This document shows, one piece after another, positions 6,435 to 12,019 of a stretch of 12,657 nucleotides of DNA (position 1 is the stretch's first letter; each line of letters starts with the position of its first letter). The notes beneath the pieces were generated by a model, which had not been told where the DNA came from, ran no database searches, and saw only the letters and a list, made by a program, of their open reading frames with translations. Where the stretch lies: assembly GCA_035562735.1 (NCBI GenBank), contig DATMWB010000046.1:1-12657 (forward strand), written 5' to 3'. Both the position numbers and the translations under genes were made by a program. The DNA is from UBA12158 sp035562735. GTDB lineage: Bacteria > Patescibacteriota > Microgenomatia > UBA12405.

Positions 6435-7074
6435 CCTGTTTTTCTTGCCAATCTTTTATTTTTTTTGGATCACCAGAAAGTAAAACTTCAGGAACTTTTT
6501 GTCCATTATATTCTGCGGGTCTGGTATATTGAGGGTATTCAATTTTTCTCAAAGGTCCAGAAAAACTTTCAACTTTGCTGGATTCATCCTTTCCTAAAAC
6601 TCCTGTCTTAAGTCTTACCACAGCATCCGTAATTACCATCGCGGGAATCTCACCACCAGTTAGCACATAGTCGCCGATGGAAATTTCTTCATCCACTAAT
6701 GATGAAACTCTCTCATCAAAGCCCTCATAGTGTCCACAAATTATTATTAAATTATCTTCTCTTGATAATCTTTCAGCATCTTCTTGAGTAAATCTCTTTC
6801 CTCTTGCTGATGTTAAGATAACACGGGCGTCATTGCGAGGTCTTTGACCGAAGCAATCTTTAATTGCTTTGTCTATTACATCTACTCTAATAAGCATCCC
6901 CACATCACCCCCATAGGGTTTATCATCAACCGCCCCATAACTATTCCAAGCCCATTTTCTCATTAGGTGATAATTTATCTCCACCAACCCCTTTTCTTTA
7001 GCTCTACCAATTATACTTTTGTCAAAAACACCCTCAAACATTTCGGGAAATAAGGTAATAATATCAACTTTCAT
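6427..7074 (-). CDS. trmD: tRNA (guanine-N1)-methyltransferase TrmD
   Basis: A 215-residue SPOUT methyltransferase that makes m1G37 in tRNAs with G36-G37, preventing +1 frameshifts, using S-adenosylmethionine. Seen here are MKVDIITLFPEMF at the N-terminus, DDKPYGGDVGMLIR (50-63), the knot motifs CGHYEGFDERV (113-123) and SIGDYVLTGGE (132-142), YTRPAEYNG, and VPEVLLSGDPKKI. Length is slightly below the usual 230-260 but no core part is missing. Residues 72-83 are encoded by a palindromic repeat (see the entry at 6828) sitting in a normally variable stretch between a helix and the VILTS strand. The ATG at 7074 has an extended -10 box ending 5 nt upstream, and the message would be leaderless. 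It is usually grouped with ribosomal genes (rpsP, rimM, rplS), but here it stands alone. Confidence 0.95.
   Translation of the reverse strand: MKVDIITLFPEMFEGVFDKSIIGRAKEKGLVEINYHLMRKWAWNSYGAVDDKPYGGDVGMLIRVDVIDKAIKDCFGQRPRNDARVILTSARGKRFTQEDAERLSREDNLIIICGHYEGFDERVSSLVDEEISIGDYVLTGGEIPAMVITDAVVRLKTGVLGKDESSKVESFSGPLRKIEYPQYTRPAEYNGQKVPEVLLSGDPKKIKDWQEKQVS
6828..6860. repeat. Short palindromic repeat element inside trmD
   Basis: A nested palindrome: ATTGC at 6832-6836 pairs with GCAAT at 6853-6857, and inside it GGTC (6839-6842) pairs with GACC (6846-6849) around a TTT loop. The outer sequence, CGTCATTGCGAGG then CGAAGCAATCTT, resembles a dispersed palindromic repeat with ends CGTCATTGCGAGG and CGAAGCAATC that I recall from many bacterial genomes. 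It stays in frame and encodes about KDCFGQRPRNDA of TrmD. There is no second copy in this window, so membership of a family is from memory. Confidence 0.6.
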
Positions 7075-7079
7075 ACTCT

Positions 7080-7088
7080 ATTTTAACA
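7080..7088 (-). promoter_or_regulatory. Extended -10 promoter of trmD
   Basis: On the minus strand TGT-TAAAAT (TG at 7088-7087, hexamer 7085-7080) ends 5 nt before the trmD ATG. It faces the promoter of the glycosyltransferase gene. The two share a palindrome at 7083-7097 (TTAACA-TTG-TGTTAA) because each contains TGTTAA. Confidence 0.55.
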
Positions 7089-7091
7089 TTG

Positions 7092-7100
7092 TGTTAAGAT
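7092..7100 (+). promoter_or_regulatory. Extended -10 promoter of the glycosyltransferase-GtrA gene
   Basis: TGT-TAAGAT (TG at 7092-7093, hexamer 7095-7100) ends 6 nt before the ATG at 7107. No Shine-Dalgarno fits between them, implying a leaderless mRNA. Any -35 contact would lie inside the first codons of trmD, so this and the opposing trmD promoter probably cannot both be occupied at once. Confidence 0.55.
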
Positions 7101-7106
7101 AAATCT

Positions 7107-8315
7107 ATGTCATCTGTGAAAAGTCGTCGCGAAACCGCAGTAATTGTTATCCCTACCTACAACGAAGCCGACAACATCGGCAAAATGATTGAATATTTAA
7201 ACACAAAAACCTTTCCCTCTCTCCCCCAAAAATGGAACATGAAAATACTGGTAGTAGATGGTAATTCACCGGATGGTACTGGAAAAGTAGTCAAGGAAAA
7301 ATCTTATAAATATTCAAATACCGTTCTCTATACTGAAACTAGCAAGGATGGAATCGGTGCCGCTTATCTCAAGGGTTTCAAATATGCCATGGAGGTTTTA
7401 AAGGCTGATTATGTTTTTGAGTTTGATGGTGATTTTCAACATCCTCCAGAGACAATCCCTGTCATGTTAGAGGCCATGGATGAAGGTTACGATTATGTAA
7501 TTGGATCTCGAAAAATTAAAGGTGGAAGTAATCCCAAAGGTTGGGGTTTCAAACGAGTTTTCTTTTCTGAATTTGGTGGCTTTACCGCTCGCTTTATTAT
7601 GTTTTTTCCCTTTAAAAACTTTTTTAAAGTTACCGATCCCACCACAGGTTTAAAAGTCACCCGAGTCAAAGGTTATGTCGACAAAATGAACATGGACTAC
7701 AAAAACCACCTTTTGACAAAAAGTTTTGGCTACAAGCTTCAACTCCTTTTTGAAACTTTAAAAATGGGTGCAAAGTTCAAAGAAATCCCCCTAGAGTTTC
7801 ATGTTAGAAATGCTGGTGAGTCAAAAATTGAGTCAAAAACCGCCAAAGATATTTTAATTGTTGCTCTCAAATTACGCTGGTTTGATGAGTTTACTCAAAA
7901 ATTTTTGAAGTTTGGAATTGTTGGTGGTTTTGGATTCATCGTCAATATTGTTGGTGGAAAAATTTTTAAAACTGCTCTTACCCCAGTAATTCCTACAGTA
8001 AGTATTCTTAATGGTGTTGCCAACACTCTCGCCGCAGAATTATCAATTATTTCCAACTTTACTTGGAACAATATTTGGACCTTCTCAAACGAAAAGATTA
8101 CCAACCCAAAGGACGTTTTCACTAAATTTCTAACCTTCAATGCCTCATCTGCCATAACTGGATTAGTTATTCCCTTTGTCATTATTGCCCTACTGACCTC
8201 ATTCTTCGGAGATCACTTCTTGCTGTATCAGGTTATTGCCATATTTGGGCTAACCATACCCCTTAATTGGATTGTCTACAATAAAATAATTTGGAAAAAA
8301 TCCAAACAGTTATAA
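7107..8315 (+). CDS. Polyprenol-phosphate glycosyltransferase (GT2, DPM1-like) fused to a GtrA domain
   Basis: A 402-residue membrane enzyme. Residues 10-255 form a GT-A domain: VIVIPTYNEADNIG, VVDGNSPDGTG (Asp51), EFDGDFQHPPE carrying the DxDxQ metal motif (Asp107, Asp109, Gln111), IGSRKIKGG, DPTTGLKV, and FHVRNAGESKIE. This pattern matches dolichol/polyprenol-phosphate mannose synthase, which moves a sugar from a nucleotide donor to a lipid phosphate on the cytoplasmic face. Residues 265-397 are a GtrA-like domain with four membrane helices. The same architecture is known from the Pyrococcus furiosus DPM synthase, where the membrane part binds or orients the lipid. The usual DD of the donor loop is DG here. 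It precedes an RmlA-type gene, fitting glycan precursor synthesis. The actual sugar and acceptor glycan are not determinable. Confidence 0.88.
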   Translation: MSSVKSRRETAVIVIPTYNEADNIGKMIEYLNTKTFPSLPQKWNMKILVVDGNSPDGTGKVVKEKSYKYSNTVLYTETSKDGIGAAYLKGFKYAMEVLKADYVFEFDGDFQHPPETIPVMLEAMDEGYDYVIGSRKIKGGSNPKGWGFKRVFFSEFGGFTARFIMFFPFKNFFKVTDPTTGLKVTRVKGYVDKMNMDYKNHLLTKSFGYKLQLLFETLKMGAKFKEIPLEFHVRNAGESKIESKTAKDILIVALKLRWFDEFTQKFLKFGIVGGFGFIVNIVGGKIFKTALTPVIPTVSILNGVANTLAAELSIISNFTWNNIWTFSNEKITNPKDVFTKFLTFNASSAITGLVIPFVIIALLTSFFGDHFLLYQVIAIFGLTIPLNWIVYNKIIWKKSKQL

Positions 8316-8328
8316 ATTACATAAACTC

Positions 8329-9060
8329 ATGAAAGGCATTATATTAGCTGGTGGCCGCGCCACTCGTTTACGTCCGCTTACTCTTGTAACCAGTAAACAA
8401 TTATTACCGGTGTACGACAAGCCGATGATCTATTATCCACTTCAGACCTTAATTGATGCTGGAATAAAAGACATCTTAATAATCATCGCTCCAGATTATT
8501 CTGGACAGTTTTTAAATTTGCTTGGAGATGGCTCTGATTTTGGCGTTCATTTTAGCTATATTGTTCAAAAAGAACCCCGCGGATTACCAGAAGCTTTTGT
8601 TTTGGGTGAAAAATTTATTGACGGTGACAACGTAACCATGATTTTAGGTGACAATATTTTTCTTGGTCAAAACTTTTCAGATGATATTAAGTCTTTCAAA
8701 AAGGGTGGCATGATCTTTGCCAAAGAGGTCGCAGATCCCCAACGATACGGGGTTGTTGAATTTGGTAAGGATAAAAACGTCCTAAGTATTGAGGAAAAAC
8801 CAGTAAATCCCAAGAGCAATTATGCTATCGTTGGTCTTTATACCTTTGATTCAAGAGTTTGTCAGGTAGCCAGAGATTTAAAACCCTCAGCCAGAGGAGA
8901 ATTTGAAATTGTTGATTTACACAAATATTATTTGGGTCTTGGTGAACTCAAGGTAAATACTTTTTCTGGTACCTGGGAAGATGCTGGTACCTTTGAATCC
9001 CTTTTAAAGGTTAGCAATGAAGCGGCTGAAATCTCAAAATTGACAGAAACAAAGCTTTAA
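8329..9060 (+). CDS. rmlA: Glucose-1-phosphate thymidylyltransferase-like nucleotidyltransferase, short form
   Basis: A 243-residue enzyme that should join an NTP (dTTP in RmlA) to a sugar 1-phosphate, giving an activated sugar and pyrophosphate. Seen are GGRATRLRPLT (8-18), SKQLLPVYDKPMIYYPL (22-38), the metal aspartate in ILGDNIFLG (Asp108), DPQRYGVVEF (136-145), EEKP (156-159), VGLYTFD, RGEFEIVDLHKYY, and TWEDAGTF (Asp218). Standard RmlA is about 290 residues. The C-terminal helical part, used for dimer contacts and allosteric feedback by dTDP-rhamnose, is absent, as in short homologues. The enzyme may therefore lack that feedback. It starts 13 nt after the glycosyltransferase stop and is probably co-transcribed with it. 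No rmlB, C or D follows, so the product may serve a different sugar pathway. Confidence 0.85.
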   Translation: MKGIILAGGRATRLRPLTLVTSKQLLPVYDKPMIYYPLQTLIDAGIKDILIIIAPDYSGQFLNLLGDGSDFGVHFSYIVQKEPRGLPEAFVLGEKFIDGDNVTMILGDNIFLGQNFSDDIKSFKKGGMIFAKEVADPQRYGVVEFGKDKNVLSIEEKPVNPKSNYAIVGLYTFDSRVCQVARDLKPSARGEFEIVDLHKYYLGLGELKVNTFSGTWEDAGTFESLLKVSNEAAEISKLTETKL

Positions 9061-9068
9061 GCTTTAAT
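9040..9068 (+). promoter_or_regulatory. Strong promoter overlapping the end of the rmlA-like gene
   Basis: A perfect TTGACA at 9040-9045 and TTTAAT at 9063-9068 are separated by exactly 17 nt. The -10 box ends 6 nt before the ATG at 9075. The -35 lies inside the last codons of the rmlA-like gene. It is the best -35/-10 pair in the window and shows that the next gene has its own leaderless start. Confidence 0.65.
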
Positions 9069-9074
9069 ACAGTA

Positions 9075-9521
9075 ATGAATAAAAACATTTTAGTCCAAAT
9101 TGAGGAGAAATTAGATTTATATTTTGGTAAAAAAGCCCCTGTAATGCCAGAAAATATAAAAGAATTAATTGTAAAATACAGTCCTTACATAGCTATTGCC
9201 GTTCTCGTCTTTTCCTTACCGGCTTTATTATTGGCCTTTGGTTTAACCTCAGTGGCTATGCCTTTTGCCTATATGAATAGCATTCGTTCAGGTTTTTCTT
9301 TCTCAATCACCTCACTTATTACTCTTGCAGCTTTAGTTTTTCAGGTAATAGCTATTCCCGGTTTATTAAAAAGAACCAAGCAATCATGGAGATACATGTT
9401 TTATGCTTCGCTGATTTCCCTTCTCAGTGCTTTATTAAATCTTGACTTAGGATCTCTCATAATCGGCGGTGCAATTTCCTTCTATATCCTTTTTCAAATC
9501 AAGTCATACTACAAAAACTAA
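9075..9521 (+). CDS. Four-helix membrane protein, function unknown
   Basis: A 148-residue protein. A soluble N-terminal part (1-33) has a charged helix, QIEEKLDLYFGKKAP, and then PENIKELIVKYSPY. Four hydrophobic segments follow at about 36-58, 76-97, 106-122 and 126-143, with a conserved-looking AIPGLLKRTKQSWRYMFYASLIS loop, basic and so likely cytoplasmic, between the second and third. The C-terminus is FQIKSYYKN. It resembles uncharacterised proteins I associate with Microgenomates genomes, but I cannot name a family. Its stop overlaps the stop of the minus-strand pyruvate kinase gene by 4 nt. A dedicated strong promoter suggests good expression. Confidence 0.7.
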   Translation: MNKNILVQIEEKLDLYFGKKAPVMPENIKELIVKYSPYIAIAVLVFSLPALLLAFGLTSVAMPFAYMNSIRSGFSFSITSLITLAALVFQVIAIPGLLKRTKQSWRYMFYASLISLLSALLNLDLGSLIIGGAISFYILFQIKSYYKN

Positions 9522-10594
9522 AGTTCTAATAAGCTTAAATTGTTGGCTGATCCACCCTCAAGCCAGTTATTACCGTGAATTACGAGCAACTTTTGCCCCT
9601 TCTTTATGACTTTGGCCTCAGTTAGCTCAGAAAATATTTTGTGTTCACTACTATAACTAATTTCTGTAAATCTTTTAAAATAGGGGATTACTCCAAAAGA
9701 AAAAGCCAACATATCTGCTGTCAACTTTTCATCTGTAATAGCAATTATGTTTTGTCTTAATCTAAAGTTATTTAGTTTTCGAGCGGAATCTCCAGACTTA
9801 GTAAACACAATTACCCCATCACTCATTTCAGCTACTTTTCCAGCTGATTCTATTAAATTATCTGAAAAAGTCATGTTTTTACTTGTTATTTTTTTTATCT
9901 CACCATTGTTTTCACTGTAGTTAATAATTTTTGACATCGTCTTGACGGACAACTCAGGAAATTTTCCTATTGCCGTTTCTTCCGACAACATAACCGCATC
10001 TGCGCCATCAAAAACTGCATGAGCCACGTCTGAGGCTTCCGCCCTCGTGGGCACATTTTCATAAGTCATCGATAGCAACATTTCTGTTGCTACTATCACT
10101 GGCTTATTTTGTTTTCTCGACTCATCAATAATAATTTCTTGTAAAACAGCCAACTTTTCAATTGGTATATTCTTTCCTAGGTCCCCTCTGGCAACCATAA
10201 TTCCATCAGCCACGCTTATAATTTCACTTAAATTTGCTACCGCAAAGGCATTTTCTATCTTGGCAATGATGGGGATATAAACTCCCTTTCTTTTTAGCCT
10301 TTCCCTTAGATTTACTACGTCTTTGGCCCTTTTTACATAGGACAAAGCAATTACATCAGTACCATCAATTATTTTAAAATCAGCACTTGGGATATCAAGT
10401 AACACTGGTATTTTATTTTCACCTAGGCGATGAATTTCATCAATTCTTTTTTTATGCCACATCTCTTCCCCATATTTCATGTTCAATCTAAATACGTTTG
10501 CCCCCGCGCCAATCAATGCAACAATCATCTCTTCAGTCTCACTGGCTGGTCCAATTGTGGCTACTATTTTTGTTTTAACTTTACTGTTCAACAT
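9518..10594 (-). CDS. pyk: Pyruvate kinase-like protein lacking the B domain
   Basis: A 358-residue protein, against about 470 for normal pyruvate kinase. The N-terminal barrel part is present (TKIVATIGPASE, FRLN with Arg36/Asn38, LLD with Asp67). The protein then jumps from LLDIPSADFK straight to DGTDVIALSYVKRAKDV, so the whole lid (B) domain and flanks, about 100 residues, are absent. Barrel residues return: IAKIEN (Lys112, Glu114), VARGDLG (Asp138), VATEMLLSM (Thr170), TRAEASDVAHAVFDGADAVMLSEETA. The C-terminal domain is essentially complete (VFTKSGDSARKL to GGSANNLSLLEL). Departures include K40-Y41 for the S-H after RLNF, loss of TKGPEIRT, and SEETA for SGETA. The family enzyme converts phosphoenolpyruvate and ADP to pyruvate and ATP. 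Activity here is uncertain. The ATG at 10594 is preferred over TTG 10624 because it fits the family N-terminus and a -10 box. Confidence 0.82.
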   Translation of the reverse strand: MLNSKVKTKIVATIGPASETEEMIVALIGAGANVFRLNMKYGEEMWHKKRIDEIHRLGENKIPVLLDIPSADFKIIDGTDVIALSYVKRAKDVVNLRERLKRKGVYIPIIAKIENAFAVANLSEIISVADGIMVARGDLGKNIPIEKLAVLQEIIIDESRKQNKPVIVATEMLLSMTYENVPTRAEASDVAHAVFDGADAVMLSEETAIGKFPELSVKTMSKIINYSENNGEIKKITSKNMTFSDNLIESAGKVAEMSDGVIVFTKSGDSARKLNNFRLRQNIIAITDEKLTADMLAFSFGVIPYFKRFTEISYSSEHKIFSELTEAKVIKKGQKLLVIHGNNWLEGGSANNLSLLEL

Positions 10595-10601
10595 TGAATA
10601 A

Positions 10602-10607
10602 ATCATA
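10602..10607 (-). promoter_or_regulatory. Candidate -10 box of the pyruvate kinase-like gene
   Basis: TATGAT on the minus strand matches the -10 consensus at five of six positions and ends 7 nt before the ATG at 10594. It supports that start. No clear -35 is seen at normal spacing. Confidence 0.4.
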
Positions 10608-10626
10608 CCAATTTTTACCGTCAACC

Positions 10627-10635
10627 TGTTAAACT
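10627..10635 (+). promoter_or_regulatory. Extended -10 promoter of the acyltransferase gene
   Basis: TGT-TAAACT ends 5 nt before the ATG at 10641, with no Shine-Dalgarno. It lies in the 46-nt divergent gap shared with the pyruvate kinase-like gene, so both promoters are packed together. Confidence 0.42.
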
Positions 10636-10640
10636 CAACT

Positions 10641-11657
10641 ATGCTTCAAAAAATAGAAGTTAAATATAATTATGCCATCGACATCATTCGAAGCATCCTA
10701 ATTATTTCAGTTATCTTGATTCATTGTTCCACTAAAAGTCTTGAACTTGTCAAATATGATTTTTTAGGAAATTTTCTAACTTTTTATCTTAACCAAGCCA
10801 CTCGTTTTACAGTTCCTCTATTTTTTTTCATTTCGGCCTTTGTTTTGGAGTTAAGTCACCCCCAAAATTTAAGTTTTTTTCCATATATAAAGCAACGTTT
10901 TTCAAAAATATTTCTACCCTATCTTTTTTGGAGTGCTATATACATGTACTGGGTTTATCCCAATCCCAACGGAAATTTTATATTCGCATTATTGTCAGGA
11001 AGCGCGTCTTATCAACTATATTTTATTCCTGCACTTTTTATCTTGTATCTCATTTTTCCCTTCATTCATAACCACATCCATTTCTTAAAAAGAAAAATAT
11101 TTTTGATTATTTTAGGATTATTACAAATACTATTATTGGCCAATGACTATTATATCCATCCACTAAATTTACCCCAACCAATTGGTGTTTTTCTTCTAAA
11201 CTTTGATGTCTATATTCTTGGGGCTCTAGCCTCTAAGTATCAAAACGAGATTTTAGCTTTCCTAAAAAAATATTATATTTTCTTAATTATTTTTGTTGTT
11301 TTTATTTCACTTTTTATTACCGGTGAAGCATGGACATTATATCGATATACAAAAAACTATCTAACATTTTACTCGAATTGGCGCCCCTTGGCATTTATCT
11401 ATTCACTGGCAGTCGGTGCCTTATTATTTTCGACTTTTAACAATATTAGTCATAATTTTAATATCATTAAAAAGATTGCTTCTTATTCATTTTTTGTTTA
11501 CTTTATCCACATAATTTATATTGAAATTATTTGGAAGATACTACCAAATTCACTCTTATCATTTACTCTAATTCCTTTCCTCATCGTCACACTTGTTTCC
11601 TATCTCTCCGCTTTTTTAATCCACAAAATCCCTCAAATTAGTAAAATAACCGGATAA
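10641..11657 (+). CDS. Acyltransferase family 3 membrane protein (OafA/WecH-like)
   Basis: A 338-residue, very hydrophobic protein with about ten predicted membrane segments. The N-terminus carries the acyltransferase-3 signature: AIDIIRSILIISVILIHCS, with Arg17 and the probable catalytic His28, equivalent to the R-G and H of OafA/OatA. Then come a second helix with RFTVPLFFFISAFVL and the basic loop YIKQRFSKIFLPYLFW (about 82-97). The C-terminus has FFVYFIHIIYIEIIWKILP, which also fits the family. Members O-acetylate or otherwise acylate polysaccharides, lipids or peptidoglycan at the membrane. There is no fused SGNH domain. The target is not determinable, but the glycan genes at 7107-9060 make a surface sugar plausible. 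It is transcribed away from the pyruvate kinase-like gene. Confidence 0.82.
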   Translation: MLQKIEVKYNYAIDIIRSILIISVILIHCSTKSLELVKYDFLGNFLTFYLNQATRFTVPLFFFISAFVLELSHPQNLSFFPYIKQRFSKIFLPYLFWSAIYMYWVYPNPNGNFIFALLSGSASYQLYFIPALFILYLIFPFIHNHIHFLKRKIFLIILGLLQILLLANDYYIHPLNLPQPIGVFLLNFDVYILGALASKYQNEILAFLKKYYIFLIIFVVFISLFITGEAWTLYRYTKNYLTFYSNWRPLAFIYSLAVGALLFSTFNNISHNFNIIKKIASYSFFVYFIHIIYIEIIWKILPNSLLSFTLIPFLIVTLVSYLSAFLIHKIPQISKITG

Positions 11658-11680
11658 TAAGTCAGATAATATTAGTTTTG

Positions 11681-11751
11681 TTTCCCCACATGGATTCGAA
11701 CCACAATTACTACGTTCAGAGCGTAGTGTCCTACCATTAGACGATGGGGAA
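11681..11751 (-). tRNA. trnQ: tRNA-Gln, anticodon CUG
   Basis: A 71-nt cloverleaf on the minus strand. The acceptor stem is TTCCCCA/TGGGGAA (7 bp), the D arm GTCT/GGAC with a 7-nt loop holding GG, and the anticodon stem CTACG/CGTAG with loop CTCTGAA, so the anticodon is CTG (reads CAG). The variable loop has 4 nt. The T stem has two wobble pairs and the loop is TTCGAAT. The discriminator is A and CCA is not encoded (CAA follows). The body resembles tRNA-Glu, and the first pair is U1-A72, known as the recognition pair for the GatCAB amidotransferase on bacterial tRNA-Gln. This suggests glutaminylation through Glu-tRNA-Gln. A possible minus-strand -10 box, TAAAAT, lies at 11826-11831. Confidence 0.93.
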
Positions 11752-11761
11752 TCATCTGTCA

Positions 11762-11805
11762 CCCTACTTGACCCCAAGTGTCGATGTCCATCGACCGATG
11801 GGGAA
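11762..11805 (-). pseudogene. Possible degenerate copy of the tRNA-Gln 5' half
   Basis: On the minus strand the first ten bases, TTCCCCATCG, are identical to the first ten of the intact tRNA-Gln beginning at 11751. The next bases can be aligned with gaps to its D arm and anticodon region (ATGG, GACACT, TC-AA, GTAG), but the match is imperfect and no anticodon stem or T arm is formed. It lies head-to-tail, just upstream of the real tRNA. A chance decamer in a structured leader is the main alternative. Confidence 0.3.
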
Positions 11806-11818
11806 ATGCTTGGGTAGG
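11763..11818. other. Structured intergenic segment between tRNA-Gln and the 54-residue gene
   Basis: GTCGAT at 11780-11785 pairs with ATCGAC at 11790-11795 around a GTCC loop. This is enclosed by CCCAAG (11773-11778) pairing with CTTGGG (11809-11814), extended by CCTA (11763-11766) with TAGG (11815-11818) across a bulge. The fold is possible on either strand. On minus it would be the 5' leader of the tRNA precursor; on plus it lies upstream of the promoter at 11819. There is no T-run, so it is not an obvious terminator. Confidence 0.4.
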
Positions 11819-11848
11819 TTGCTATATTTTACCGTAATCCGATATAAT
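11819..11848 (+). promoter_or_regulatory. Promoter of the 54-residue gene
   Basis: TTGCTA at 11819-11824 and a perfect TATAAT at 11843-11848 are 18 nt apart. The -10 box ends 6 nt before the ATG at 11855, and no Shine-Dalgarno is present, indicating a leaderless message. It fixes the start against the longer frame that would run through the tRNA. Confidence 0.65.
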
Positions 11849-11854
11849 GTGTTT

Positions 11855-12019
11855 ATGCAAACGATAGAAGAGCTAATAAAAGAACAAAAATTAACCTCCG
11901 ATCAGTCAGTAGCTGTCAAGTCATATTTTGAAAATTTAGTCATCGAACTTCTAGAATCATTAAAGCAAGATAATCTTCAAAATTTCGAAGAAACCATCAA
12001 TTCTATTCGTAAATCCTAA
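11855..12019 (+). CDS. Small helical protein of 54 residues, unknown function
   Basis: The protein starts MQTIEELIKEQKLTSDQS and is almost entirely amphipathic helix, rich in Glu, Lys, Leu and Ile, with no membrane segment or cysteine. I recognise no family. Support for it being real is the consensus promoter exactly upstream, a clean stop, and a 4-nt CTAA overlap of its TAA with the TAG of the convergent MBL gene. The same open frame continues upstream to 11744 through the tRNA, and that part is rejected. It could be a small coiled-coil or scaffold protein, but nothing shows a partner. Confidence 0.55.
   Translation: MQTIEELIKEQKLTSDQSVAVKSYFENLVIELLESLKQDNLQNFEETINSIRKS

Noticed and set aside
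10595..10624. TTG start extending the pyruvate kinase-like protein by ten residues
   Set aside because: Family members start just before TKIVATIGPAS, and TATGAT lies correctly placed for the ATG at 10594. The extension lies in the divergent promoter gap.
11744..11854. Upstream extension of the 54-residue gene's frame
   Set aside because: It runs through the tRNA-Gln 5' end and the structured spacer. A consensus promoter sits just before the ATG at 11855, and the extra residues look non-coding.
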